From: JAHBNG01 sp039028975 | Lineage (GTDB): Bacteria > Chloroflexota > Anaerolineae > Caldilineales > Caldilineaceae | Length of the DNA stretch: 40,479 bases | NCBI GenBank assembly: GCA_039028975.1 | Contig: JBCCHB010000148.1 | Span: 1-40,479, forward strand | Reading direction: 5' to 3' | Shown here: one piece after another, positions 7,050 through 17,700 of the stretch | Position numbering within the stretch: position 1 is the stretch's first letter | How the letters are laid out: each line of letters begins with the position of its first letter | Translations under genes and position numbers: made by a program | The notes under the pieces: model-generated | The model's input: only the letters and a program-made list of their open reading frames with translations | The model's database searches: none | Told to the model about the DNA's origin: nothing

Positions 7050-10000
7050 ATGTATTCTGTACATACAATTAACAAGCATGCCTCACATGTTGCTATGAGA
7101 AGGCTCTCAGTGGCTGTAATGTTTCTATTTGCGCTCCTGACGAACGGTGTGCTTATGCAAAGAGACATACCGACCGTGACAGGGGCAGTTCAAGATACGC
7201 TGATCGTTAATTCAGCCGATGATGATGGCACCATTGGGCCATGTGACGCAGCCCATTGTACACTGAGAGAGGCTATTGCGGCGATTGGCGGAGGTGGCGT
7301 TACCATCGACTTTTCGTTGACAACACCAGTAACAATCAGCCTGACTGCGCCTTTGACAATTACCCCAGCATTTGAAGCAAATGTCCAAATAGTTGGTCCT
7401 GGCTCAAATCACTTGACCATCGATGGTGGCAACACCTACCGCCCCTTCTTGATTAACGACTCTTCACTTATAGAGGTGAGCATCTCAGGAATGACGATCG
7501 CCAATGGGCGGGCGGCTCAAGGGGGTGGCATCTATACTGAAGTACCTCTGACACTAACGGATGTTCGGCTCGTTGGGAACTATGCCACAGGGGATGGAGG
7601 AGCCATCTACCAAACATCCTTCTTCAATGATCTCTTAAGCCTTACTGACGTCACGATTACCAGTAATGACGCTGACGGCAGCGGTGCCGGGATATACAGC
7701 GAAAAAAGTAGAGTTGAGATTGCAAGCAGCACAATTTCTGATAACGCAGCGGGTGGTAATGGCGGGGGCATTTTCAGCGGGCCATCCACCATGGACATCA
7801 CAGTCAGCACAATCAGTGGAAATAGTGCAGGCACCAATGGTGGCGGGATTTACAGTGAAAGAAGTACTGTTGCGATAGGGCACAGCACAATTTCTGATAA
7901 TTCAGCAGGTGGTCATGGTGGAGGCATTTTCAGCGGACCATCCACCGTAGACATCAGAAACAGTACCGTGAGTGGGAATAGTGCAGGCACCAATGGTGGC
8001 GGGATTTACAACAATCTTGGAACAGAAGGGGACCCAACAGAGATTACACTAGAAAACAGTACTATTGCCAACAATACAGCAGTTGGTGATGCTGGTGGGC
8101 TCTTTAACGGTAGCGACATCTCTTCCATCAATAGTAATAACTCGATTATTGCAAGCAACAGTGATACGGATGATTCCGCGCCCGATTGCCGGAATACTGA
8201 CGGGACGCCCACCTTTTCAGTTGATTACACGTTAATTGGTGACGAAAGCGGCTGTGATGGCTTATTCGCCTCCGGAACAGGAAATGTTATAGGCACGGCT
8301 GTTAGCCCTATCGATCCACTTCTCATGTCGCTCGCTGACAACGGCGGCTCAACGCTTACCCATGAACTGGGTAGCGGTAGCTCAGCGATTGACGCTGGCG
8401 ACCCATCGTTTGTTTCGCCACCTGATACGGATCAACGTGGCCTAGGTTTCCTCAGGGTCATTAACAACCGTATTGACATGGGGGCTTATGAGTTCGATCC
8501 ACCACTTGCATCTAGCCTTGAGGTGAATACCACCAATGACAGCAACGATGGAAGTTGTGATATCAGCCACTGTTCACTGCGAGAAGCAATTTTGGCTGCA
8601 AACGGGCAGCTCAATAGCGGTTCGCCTGAAGAAATTACTTTTAATATCCCCGGGGCAGGCCCCTATATCATTCAGCCTACATCAGCTCTTCCGACTATTA
8701 CTGAAGCAGTCCTGATGGGAGAGAGTACTCCAACCAAAGGTGATGTTATTTTGGATGGGAGCTTGGCTGGCACTAGCGTAGCTGGCTTAACGCTTTCGTC
8801 TAACGGGAATGTCATCAAGAATATTGCCATAACAGGTTTTTCTGGTGCCGGGATTGCCGTGCTGGGAGGGACTGGGAACATCATCTCTGGAAACAATATT
8901 TATGAGAATGGTGGACTTGGCATTGATCTAAATAATGATGGCGTCACAGAAAATGATGTGACCGATGGAGATGTCGGCCCTAACAGTTTGCAGAATTACC
9001 CAGTACTCTTCACCGCTGCGCCAGATGGTATGAATACAACCATTCAAGGTAGGTTAGCTGGGCCAGCCAATACCTCATTCGACATAGATCTCTATGCAAA
9101 TTCTAGTTGTGATCCCTCGAGTTATGGAGAAGGCCACACTCATTTGGGTACATTTGTCATAACAACTGATGCTCAGAACTTAGCACCATTTGAGATCGTA
9201 CTAGCCAACGTTGCGCTAACAGAAGGTCAATTCGTTACGGCAACGGCTACTGACCCGGCTGGGAACACATCTGAATTTTCCCAATGCGCGCCTGTACAGC
9301 CAAACAATACATCATGGCCGAACGCCTTCTTGCTAAATCTGAGCGATTCATCCAGCACGCAAACAGCATCAGCCAGCCAACGAATTGCACAGGAAGGGGA
9401 ATCTCGATGGTATAAATTTGGAGTCGAGCCAGAGAGCGACCTGATCATCACTCTCTCATCTCTGCCTGTAGACTATAATATTACCGTGTACCGGGATATT
9501 GCCCAAGCGTATACGGATGCAGTTAGCTCACCTGAAGAGCTACGCGAACTGACAGCTGAATTTGCGGCTGAAGCTTTCAGTGCTGAAGCTTTCAGTGCTG
9601 AGGCTTTCAGTGCCGAAGCCTTTAGTGCTGAGGCCTTTAGCGCTGAGGCCTTTAGCGCCGAGGCCTTTAGCGCAGCAGTATTTTCAGCTGAGGCTTTCAG
9701 TGCCGAGGCTTTCAGTGCTGAGGCTTTCAGTGCCGAGGCTTTCAGTGCCGAGGCTTTTAGTGCCGAGGCTTTCAGTGCTGAGGCTTTCAGTGCCGAAGCC
9801 TTTAGCGCTGAGGCTTTCAGCTCAGAAATCTATTCACCTGAGGCATTTGCTAATGCTCAAGTTCGGAGCATTCTTGGTGTCTCAGCATTCTCGGGCTTAG
9901 CTAATGAAGGAATTCAATTACGAACCTGGAACAACACAGGTGAATTCTATGTACGAGTTAGCGGTCGCAACGGTGCGTTTGACGTTGATACCCCTTTCCA

Positions 10001-13000
10001 GCTCGATGTTGCCCAAATCTCTGGTTCCTGCGGAGCTGTTTCTTCTGCACTGCCAAGCACTTCGTTGCCTATCCAGAGTGGTTCATTTGATACATTGATC
10101 GTGACAGATCTGAGTCGAATAGAAGGAAGCGATACTGATAAAGCTGCGTTACAGAGCAAGTTGACGCAATTAGCTGCTCGTAATGATGTTAACGGTATCG
10201 TGGTCGATGTCGGCTCCGATGCTCGGGTTGCAGCAGCCAATACCCAAGCCGATAGCAATGTGGAATGTCCCTATGCGAAAAACTTGGTGGCAGAAGCAAT
10301 CGAGATGATCGTTGATAGCTACTGGGAGCAGAATTCAACACTTCAATATCTTGTACTCGTTGGTGGAGACGACGTGATTCCCTTCTTCCGCAGCCCTGAC
10401 CAGGCGCTACTGGCCAATGAACAGAACTACAGCCCTCCTGTATTAGATAGTACAGCATCCCAAGCCAGCTTACGCTTAGGTTATGTTCTGACTCAAGATC
10501 AGTACGGTTCTCGAGTCGATCTTGATTTTGGGGCATCCGTCCTACCGATTCCAGCTCTAGCGATCGGTCGGCTTGTGGAAACGCCCTCTGATATCATAAC
10601 TGTGATCGATGCCTATCTTAACAATACCACAAACGGTGTAATCCCTACCCCATCAACTGCACTGGTGACTGGATATGACTTCCTGTGGGATGTAGCAGAA
10701 GCCGTACAGGATGAACTAGAAGCGGGTCTAGGTTCAACAGCAAATACGCTGATTAATACACCGGATATATCACCCACAAGCGACCAAGCGTGGACAGCAG
10801 AGCAGCTTGGTAACGCACTGCTGGGTAGTCGTCATGACCTGATTTTCCTAGCTGGCCACTTCAGCGCAAGTGGAGCACTAGCAGCGGATTACTCAACCAG
10901 GCTCGGTGCATCAGAGTTAGCCAACTCTAATGTTGACCTGATCAACTCTATTGTCTTCAGTGCAGGTTGCCATTCGGGCTACAATATCGTCAATGCACAT
11001 GGTGTCCCCAACATCACGGAAGAACCTGACTGGGCGCAAGCCTTTGCTCAGAAGGGCGCAGCCTTTATCGGCGGAACGGGATATCAATATGGCGATACGG
11101 ACTTTATTGAATATAGTGAACGGCTCTACCTCTATTTCTCCCAGCAGCTACGACGAGGAACCGGTCCTGTTGCCATTGGCACAGCGCTGGCCCAAGCAAA
11201 GATCGACTATCTATCGAATCTTAACGACCTCAAAGGCATCCATGAAAAATCGTTCTTAGTGTCCACCTTGTTCGGACTCCCCATGTTGCGCGTTGATCTG
11301 CCTAGCGGCCGTGGCACGCTTCCCACAGACGCATCCATTGTGAACAGCACATCAACATTCGCTACAGATCCTGGATTAACTCTGGGATTACGTTCTGCTG
11401 ATGTGAATATTAGCCCTACCTTGAGTAAAAATACGGCAACCTTGCTGAACATTGGTGATGGAACCAATGTCACAGCTACTTACTGGGTAGGAAGCGACGG
11501 CGTAGCATCCAGCCCCGCCGAGCCTGTCTTGCCCCAGGAAATACGGAATGTAAGTGTAGATGGATTTGTATTACGTGGTGTGGGATTCCGCGGTGGTAGC
11601 TTTGTGGACGAATTGAATATCACTCCGCTCACCGGCGCACCGACTACGGAAATTCGCGGTGTACATGCCCTATTTTCTACCGAAGTATTCTATCCGCTCC
11701 TGCCTTGGAGAGTGAATTACTACAACGCTCTGGCGGACCCAGTGAATGGCATTACCCAGCTCTTCATTACACCTCTGCAGCACAGCTCAACAGGAGGAGG
11801 GGCCACGACAAATACGGCCCGCCGCATGGAAAATTTGAATTTCCGCCTGTACTATAGCAATTACACCACGGATAGTGCAGATGGACACGAGCCAGCCGTT
11901 GCTGCCATGCCATCTATCGAAAATGTATCCAGTACAACTGAGACAAGCAAGGTCGACTTTGAAGTAAGTGTGGTCGGCGACCCGGCAGCTGGAATTCAGC
12001 AGGTTTGGGTTACATACTATGCAGTCAGCGGCCCCTGGGCTGGACAGTGGCAGTCACTTGACCTGACACAAAACTCGGACAGTTCGACGCAGTGGCAAGG
12101 TACGCTGCCCCTCCTTGGCACCCAAGCAACGGATGTTCGTTATATTGTACAGGCGGTCAATGGTTTAGGGCTTGTCGCAACTGCGACCAATTTTGGCGCT
12201 TATTACACCCCAGGTGCTGAGCCAGAAACGGAGCCAGAGCCTGGAACGGGGGCGCCTGCCGCAAGTACCTTAACATTGCAGTCTCCCCCAACCTCTGGTA
12301 CATTTGGTACATCTGTTTCCGTCTCTGCCATACTAGTCGACGGTGATGGATCACCAATTTCAGGTCAGACGATCAAATTCATTTTGGGATCTCAGCAGCA
12401 GAGCGCTACCACAGGCAATGATGGCGTCGGCTCGATCAGTCTCCCCCTTTCCAACCCGCCAGGGACGTACCAGCTCAATGCTTCCTTTGTTGGTACAGAG
12501 CAATATGCTTCATCGTCAGCCAGTGGCAGCAGCGCGTTTACCATTAACAAGCAGCCAACGTCTCTCGCTCTTTCGCCCACCGATCTAACTGTCTCATCTG
12601 GAGAAGCATTTGAGCTGGTTGCCTCACTTACAGATAGTTTAGGCGGGCCACTTCGTGAGCAGACGGTATTCTTTATTGTAAGCAATACAAACAACAGTTA
12701 CGCGATTTCTGTGATTACAGATTTCTTGGGACAAGCATTGTTGACTGAAGTTCCACTTCCCCAAGGATCTTACAGTGTAGATGTATACTTTAGTGGGACA
12801 ATCCCGCTGCCCGATCTTGCATCACCCCTTACGATCGAAGATTCACTTTACTTGCCGACATCAACGAGCGGCACACTGACCATTGCCACGACAAACAATG
12901 CTCCAGTAGCTGTTGATGATAGTTATTCCGTTGATGAAAATGGCATACTCACTATCGCCATACCTGGTGTGCTACATAATGATACGGATCTAGATAACGA

Positions 13001-14504
13001 TTCACTTACAGCCAGCCTTGAGAGCAGCCCGATCAATGGAAACCTATCGTTAAGTGCCGACGGTTCCTTTGTGTATACACCAACCGCTGGCTTTAGCGGC
13101 ACAGATACATTCACATATAAAGCCAATGATGGCAGCGCAAACTCAAATGTTGCCACGGTAACCATTACGGTTAGTCAATCCAATGCACCGCCAGTGGCAG
13201 TCGATGACAGCTATGTTGTTGATGAAAACAACACACTTACGGTGGACACGCCCGGTGTGCTAGGTAATGATACAGATCTAGACAAAGATTCACTCACGGC
13301 CATCCTGGAGAGTCACCCAAGCAATGGGCTATTATCGTTCAGCGCTGACGGTTCTTTTATCTATACACCAACAGCAAATTTCAGTGGGGCAGAGACATTT
13401 ACATACAAAGCAAACGACGGCAATGCGGATTCCAACGTGGCGACGGTGACCATTACTGTTAGGCAATCGAATACGCCCCCTGTAGCCGAGGATGACGAAT
13501 TTAGCACCGACAAAAACACGCTAATAATCGTTCCTGCTTTTGGTGTGTTAGAAAATGATGCTGACGCAGACCAGGATTTGCTATCCGCCGTAATTGAAAC
13601 TGAACCGAGCAATGGGTCGGTTCAGCTCAACCTTGATGGATCGTTTTCTTATACGCCCACCGCTGACTTCGTCGGCTCTGACAGCTTTGCCTACACAGCT
13701 TTTGATGGCACGGAAACGTCGAATGTTGCCATTGTCACCATTCTGGTTAACGAAACCCAACAGATATTCGCTACGTGTGGTGGATTTGATGTCTTTGAAA
13801 CGGCAAATGGCGTCTATGAAGCACCAGACTTCCCAGGCACACTCATTGTGGGTACAAATAAGAACGATTGGTTAAGAGGGACATCAGGGCCAGATCTAAT
13901 ATTGGGCCTGAAGGGGAATGATGATATCTTTGGACGGAATGGCGACGACGTTATTTGTGGTGGCAACGGCGTCGACATTATCCAAGGGAATGGTGGGAAC
14001 GATAGCATCTACGGTGAGAAGAATGCTGATTGGCTCATTGGAAACAACGGCGATGATCTTCTTTATGGTGGTGCAGGTTGGGATGATCTCAGCGGCGGAT
14101 CAGGTAGCGATCAGCTCTTCGGCGGGGCAGGCTACGACGTACTGATTGGTGGCCGAGGCTCTGATGAGCTATTTGGTGAGAATGGCCCAGATGCTCTGTA
14201 CGGATCAAACGGGAAGGATAAGTTGTTCGGTGGAAATGGATCAGATGTTCTCTTTGGCGGCTCGGGAAATGATGAGCTAGATGGCGGAAAGAGTAATGAC
14301 TACTGTAAGGGGAATTCAGGCTGGGATACCATCATCAATTGTGAGAATGCTCAGGCTGCAACTTCCGAAATGACCATCCCCGATTATACCGAAGATGATA
14401 TCGAAGTCGATACAGATGCAGTTCGGTTTGCCAATGATGGCGATGGTGAACATGCCATTATACAGCGCATTCAGGAGCTGTTTTTACCGCTAATATCTCA
14501 ATAA
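7050..14504 (+). CDS. Giant secreted multidomain protein with C25 gingipain-like peptidase, CSLREA/beta-helix, cadherin-like and RTX modules
   Basis: This encodes 2484 residues. ATG 7050 is chosen because AGGAGAG at 7037-7043 lies 6 nt upstream; an in-frame GTG at 7014 lacks such a site. Order of parts: a signal peptide; a CSLREA motif (7241-7283) and a Gly/Asn/Ser-rich right-handed beta-helix (about 7440-8110) containing a 156-bp tandem duplication; a second CSLREA motif (8560-8605) with another beta-helix; a PPC-like beta domain split by 17 tandem AEAFS pentapeptides (9567-9821); a C25 caspase-fold peptidase (about 10087-11310) with G-H-F at His1270 and A-G-C-H-S-G at Cys1307, so the catalytic dyad is intact; beta-sandwich regions and an Ig-like domain (about 12250-12560); three cadherin-like repeats (V-D-D-S-Y...D-E-N); and about a dozen RTX G-G-x-G-x-D repeats (13850-14345), which bind calcium in known families. 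The tail ends F-L-P-L-I-S-Q. A cell-surface, Ca-dependent protease or adhesin role is inferred. Confidence 0.85.
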   Translation: MYSVHTINKHASHVAMRRLSVAVMFLFALLTNGVLMQRDIPTVTGAVQDTLIVNSADDDGTIGPCDAAHCTLREAIAAIGGGGVTIDFSLTTPVTISLTAPLTITPAFEANVQIVGPGSNHLTIDGGNTYRPFLINDSSLIEVSISGMTIANGRAAQGGGIYTEVPLTLTDVRLVGNYATGDGGAIYQTSFFNDLLSLTDVTITSNDADGSGAGIYSEKSRVEIASSTISDNAAGGNGGGIFSGPSTMDITVSTISGNSAGTNGGGIYSERSTVAIGHSTISDNSAGGHGGGIFSGPSTVDIRNSTVSGNSAGTNGGGIYNNLGTEGDPTEITLENSTIANNTAVGDAGGLFNGSDISSINSNNSIIASNSDTDDSAPDCRNTDGTPTFSVDYTLIGDESGCDGLFASGTGNVIGTAVSPIDPLLMSLADNGGSTLTHELGSGSSAIDAGDPSFVSPPDTDQRGLGFLRVINNRIDMGAYEFDPPLASSLEVNTTNDSNDGSCDISHCSLREAILAANGQLNSGSPEEITFNIPGAGPYIIQPTSALPTITEAVLMGESTPTKGDVILDGSLAGTSVAGLTLSSNGNVIKNIAITGFSGAGIAVLGGTGNIISGNNIYENGGLGIDLNNDGVTENDVTDGDVGPNSLQNYPVLFTAAPDGMNTTIQGRLAGPANTSFDIDLYANSSCDPSSYGEGHTHLGTFVITTDAQNLAPFEIVLANVALTEGQFVTATATDPAGNTSEFSQCAPVQPNNTSWPNAFLLNLSDSSSTQTASASQRIAQEGESRWYKFGVEPESDLIITLSSLPVDYNITVYRDIAQAYTDAVSSPEELRELTAEFAAEAFSAEAFSAEAFSAEAFSAEAFSAEAFSAEAFSAAVFSAEAFSAEAFSAEAFSAEAFSAEAFSAEAFSAEAFSAEAFSAEAFSSEIYSPEAFANAQVRSILGVSAFSGLANEGIQLRTWNNTGEFYVRVSGRNGAFDVDTPFQLDVAQISGSCGAVSSALPSTSLPIQSGSFDTLIVTDLSRIEGSDTDKAALQSKLTQLAARNDVNGIVVDVGSDARVAAANTQADSNVECPYAKNLVAEAIEMIVDSYWEQNSTLQYLVLVGGDDVIPFFRSPDQALLANEQNYSPPVLDSTASQASLRLGYVLTQDQYGSRVDLDFGASVLPIPALAIGRLVETPSDIITVIDAYLNNTTNGVIPTPSTALVTGYDFLWDVAEAVQDELEAGLGSTANTLINTPDISPTSDQAWTAEQLGNALLGSRHDLIFLAGHFSASGALAADYSTRLGASELANSNVDLINSIVFSAGCHSGYNIVNAHGVPNITEEPDWAQAFAQKGAAFIGGTGYQYGDTDFIEYSERLYLYFSQQLRRGTGPVAIGTALAQAKIDYLSNLNDLKGIHEKSFLVSTLFGLPMLRVDLPSGRGTLPTDASIVNSTSTFATDPGLTLGLRSADVNISPTLSKNTATLLNIGDGTNVTATYWVGSDGVASSPAEPVLPQEIRNVSVDGFVLRGVGFRGGSFVDELNITPLTGAPTTEIRGVHALFSTEVFYPLLPWRVNYYNALADPVNGITQLFITPLQHSSTGGGATTNTARRMENLNFRLYYSNYTTDSADGHEPAVAAMPSIENVSSTTETSKVDFEVSVVGDPAAGIQQVWVTYYAVSGPWAGQWQSLDLTQNSDSSTQWQGTLPLLGTQATDVRYIVQAVNGLGLVATATNFGAYYTPGAEPETEPEPGTGAPAASTLTLQSPPTSGTFGTSVSVSAILVDGDGSPISGQTIKFILGSQQQSATTGNDGVGSISLPLSNPPGTYQLNASFVGTEQYASSSASGSSAFTINKQPTSLALSPTDLTVSSGEAFELVASLTDSLGGPLREQTVFFIVSNTNNSYAISVITDFLGQALLTEVPLPQGSYSVDVYFSGTIPLPDLASPLTIEDSLYLPTSTSGTLTIATTNNAPVAVDDSYSVDENGILTIAIPGVLHNDTDLDNDSLTASLESSPINGNLSLSADGSFVYTPTAGFSGTDTFTYKANDGSANSNVATVTITVSQSNAPPVAVDDSYVVDENNTLTVDTPGVLGNDTDLDKDSLTAILESHPSNGLLSFSADGSFIYTPTANFSGAETFTYKANDGNADSNVATVTITVRQSNTPPVAEDDEFSTDKNTLIIVPAFGVLENDADADQDLLSAVIETEPSNGSVQLNLDGSFSYTPTADFVGSDSFAYTAFDGTETSNVAIVTILVNETQQIFATCGGFDVFETANGVYEAPDFPGTLIVGTNKNDWLRGTSGPDLILGLKGNDDIFGRNGDDVICGGNGVDIIQGNGGNDSIYGEKNADWLIGNNGDDLLYGGAGWDDLSGGSGSDQLFGGAGYDVLIGGRGSDELFGENGPDALYGSNGKDKLFGGNGSDVLFGGSGNDELDGGKSNDYCKGNSGWDTIINCENAQAATSEMTIPDYTEDDIEVDTDAVRFANDGDGEHAIIQRIQELFLPLISQ
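7728..8025 (+). repeat. 156-bp tandem duplication inside the beta-helix region
   Basis: AGCACAATTTCTGATAA-type sequence recurs at 7728 and 7884, exactly 156 nt (52 codons) apart. The following Gly-Gly-rich beta-helix coils and the S-G-P-S-T segment are repeated almost verbatim at the DNA level. This indicates recent in-frame growth of the solenoid by duplication. Confidence 0.6.
9567..9821 (+). repeat. 17 x 15-bp in-frame repeat encoding AEAFS
   Basis: Sixteen exact A-E-A-F-S units and one variant (A-A-V-F-S, unit 8) run without interruption. S-E-I-Y-S and P-E-A-F-A follow as decayed units. Synonymous codons vary (GCT/GCC/GCG, GAA/GAG, TTC/TTT, AGT/AGC), so the array is not a fresh slippage product. 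It interrupts a PPC-like beta domain just before the C25 peptidase. Confidence 0.85.
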
Positions 14505-14519
14505 TCACAATAGAAGTGT

Positions 14520-14580
14520 AAAAGTCACACAACTGTCCAGGGAGCACGCCCTGTGCGACCTAGCCAAATGTGTGACTTTT
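14520..14580. terminator. Long hairpin between convergent giants, probable bidirectional terminator
   Basis: AAAAGTCACACA (14520-14531) pairs perfectly with TGTGTGACTTTT (14569-14580). The loop of about 37 nt contains a small inner stem (AGGG/CCCT). The A-rich and T-rich outer ends give a U tract on either strand, fitting the convergent arrangement. It lies 15 nt after the stop at 14504. Confidence 0.7.
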
Positions 14581-14738
14581 CTGAACATTCTGTCCGAAAA
14601 AGTGTGTAAATCGGTGCCGCTCAGCCAGAGAACCGCCGCTATTTACATACAATTCTGGACAGGGTGCTTTTGCAGAACTACCAATAATCAGCAAAGTACT
14701 GTCATACCTCTTGAATTGTTTATGAGGGCGAGTCAAAA

Positions 14739-17700
14739 TCAGGTAAGTGAAGTTGCCTGGTCGGAGAGCAGCGCATCAAGCAACTTGTCCAAGGGCATAC
14801 TCTGCCCTCGTGCTAAGGCCTCTTGGCGAGCGGAATCATCCAGTGCTCGCTGTGCTGTTCCTAACTTCTGTTGCAAACGCTCTTCTTCGGCTGGAGAAAG
14901 AGGGGATTGAATTGATTCGCGTAATGCTGTGGCAGCGCCAGCTACTTGCCATGCGTATTCAGGTTGATTCTGCTCTGCACCCAGGATGGCAAAACACTCA
15001 AGCACGAACGCAATGGCTCTCTTATCATTCAAGGATCGATTGATCACCAAGCTCTCTGTTAAGAATTGAATTGCAGCCTCATAATCCCTTTGATCGATTG
15101 CTACTTCACCAAGACTGTGCAGCGTATTGGCAATCGCCCAGGGATCCCCTACCTCCCGGCTGATTTCCAAGCTCTCAGTAAGTAATGCCCGGGCCGATGC
15201 GTGGTCGTTCTGATAGCGAGCAACAAGCCCCAAATTATTAAGGGAATTTGCAATTGCTCGCGGATCTTCCAACTGGCGTCGTATCACCAAACTTTCTTCA
15301 TAGAGAGCACGAGCTTTATCATAATCATCCCGAAATCGGGCTAAAATCCCCAAATTGCTAAGCAAGCTGGCAATGTTGGCCTGCTCATCTAACTCTCGCC
15401 GAATAGCCAAGCTATTTTCATAGAGTAATTGTGCTTGATCATAATCACCTTGTTGGGCTGACAGTGTTCCTCGGATATGTAGAACTTGCCCTACACCAAC
15501 TGGGTCACCTAACGTTTCAAAAACCCTTTGTGCCCGTTCTAGCCATTGCCCAGCCTGATGATAATCTCCCTGCTTACGCAAAAGCTCACCCATCGCCGTT
15601 TCGCAACGGGCAATGGACTGAGAATCACCCAGTGAACGAGCACCTGCTACTGCTGTTTCATAGACACTTCTCGCATCTTGCCATTGGCCAGTTAATTCTA
15701 AGACTTGGCCTAGCTTCAGCCGCACGTTGATAGAGGGCTCTTCTGTCAAGAGCGGAAGCACCCGCTTGTAATAGTCAATTGCAGCTAGATTGGCATATTG
15801 GGATTGAGCGGCCTCAGCTGCTTGCAACAGATAAGTCTGTCTCTTTACCTCATTGTCACTTCTGTCATAGTGATAAGCAAGTCGGTCTAAATATTGATCC
15901 AATGTATCAGCATACTGCTTTTCGATAAACTGCCCTACCTGTTCATGGATTGCACTGCGCATGGCATAGGGCAAACTCTCATAGGTAACGGTCTGGGTCA
16001 GCACCTGTTTAAAAAAATAGGTCAATTCTAACTCAGATGGCTCACCAACCGTAAGCGCCTGCTCTTGTAAGGCTTCGAGATCAGATCGTACATAATTCGG
16101 AGCACCAAGCTGGGGATAAGCACCCCAAAGCCATGCGGCCTGAAATACACGTCCGATCACGCTAGCAACTCGGGCAGTAATCTTCTGGCTTTCGCTTAGT
16201 AGATCCAGACGGCTCAGAACCAGACGGTGAAGGCTGTCTGGTAGCTCTGGTTGGTTCTCATCACTTCCGTTTTCGCCAAGTGCGCCTTGGTAATAGAGGT
16301 ACGCTGTGAGCTCTTCAAGGTAAAAGGGATTCCCTTGAGATTGTTCAATCAGCTGCTCTACTAATGTGTCAGATACATTTAGCGTATTGTCAGAGAGTTG
16401 GGCTACTTTAAGGCCCACTAACTGAGCGGATTCCTTTGGCTGGAATTGCTCCAAAGAAATCTGAGTTGCATGAGGAAGCGCATCGAGTTCCCTGACTTGC
16501 TCTTCGGTTAGTTCTCTGCTGATTATCAGAACACAAACAGGGCGCTCACTCACGGCACGATAAACATCTTGTAGAAGTTCGTACGACAATGGATCCAGCC
16601 AGTGGCAATCTTCCAAAACAATCAGCGTTGGCTCAGAAGCGGTTTGCATACGAAGTACATCGACAAGGAGTGATTGAAGCGAGGTCTTGCGAACCTTAGC
16701 ATCCAATGAACGTGTCAGATCAGTCTCTGGGATGGAAAGCTGCAGAACAACGTCCAAGAGGGGCATGCGCTGAACCCAGTTTGGGTTGAGAGCATGTACC
16801 TGTGCAGATAATCTGGCGAGCTGTTCTTCATTTGAATTGGATGCATCTAATCCAAAGAGCATACGCCATATGGGCTGCCAAACCAAATAGCTACTATTGG
16901 TGCCATAGGACTCACATGCCCCTCGCAAGATCTGCCACCCCTGTTCATTCATATTGCGCATGATTTCATCGGCTAAACGGGTCTTTCCAACCCCCGCTTC
17001 TCCAAGCAAAGCAATAATCTGCCCGTGCCCGCGCTGGATCTCTTTCAGTAGCTGTCGAATACGCCCCAACTCTTCGTCTCGGCCCAGCATAGGTAGAGAA
17101 TGATTCGATGTCTGATCTGTTTGGGACTGCCTATCCTCAAGAGCAAAAACTGCAATAGGTTCCTTCTTCCCTTTTACGCGCATCCGAGGCAACGTGCGCA
17201 AAGCAAAGATGTCGACGATTGATCGATGAGCTGCTTCACTGACCAAAATTTGCCCCGGGCGCGCCTTCATCATAAGGCGTGCGGCCATATTGACTTCGTC
17301 ACCCAGCACTCCATACGTTCTGTGGTTGGTTCCACCATAAACGCCAGCGCGCATTCTGCCTTGGCTGATCCCTATCTGCACTGGGGCCATAAAGTCGAAT
17401 TCAGCTGGTGGGTGACGCAGTGCGAGTGCAGTTGATGCAGCATGGGCAGCGTTGTTTTCGTGGGCCAACGGGGCACCAAAGTTTATGTAGATATAGCTTC
17501 CTTTGTCCCCAATATTGAGATCGATAAAGGTGCCTTCGTGGCTTGCTACGACTCTTTGCACCCAACGGATATAATCGTCAAGCTTTTGACCAGCCTGATC
17601 ATCCTGATCATACTCAATCCCCTCAAAACGTAAAAAGAGGGCTGCCGTAGGGCGTAACTCGGCGAGAAATTCTTCTAAGCCCCTGTTAATCCGTTCGTAA

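Noticed and set aside
9567..9821. Regular 15-bp repeats considered as a CRISPR or minisatellite
   Set aside because: There are no spacers, and the repeats are exactly in frame and encode a fixed pentapeptide with varied codons.
13850..14345. RTX repeats as evidence of a type I secretion system
   Set aside because: The protein has an N-terminal signal peptide, and no ABC exporter or membrane-fusion gene is nearby.
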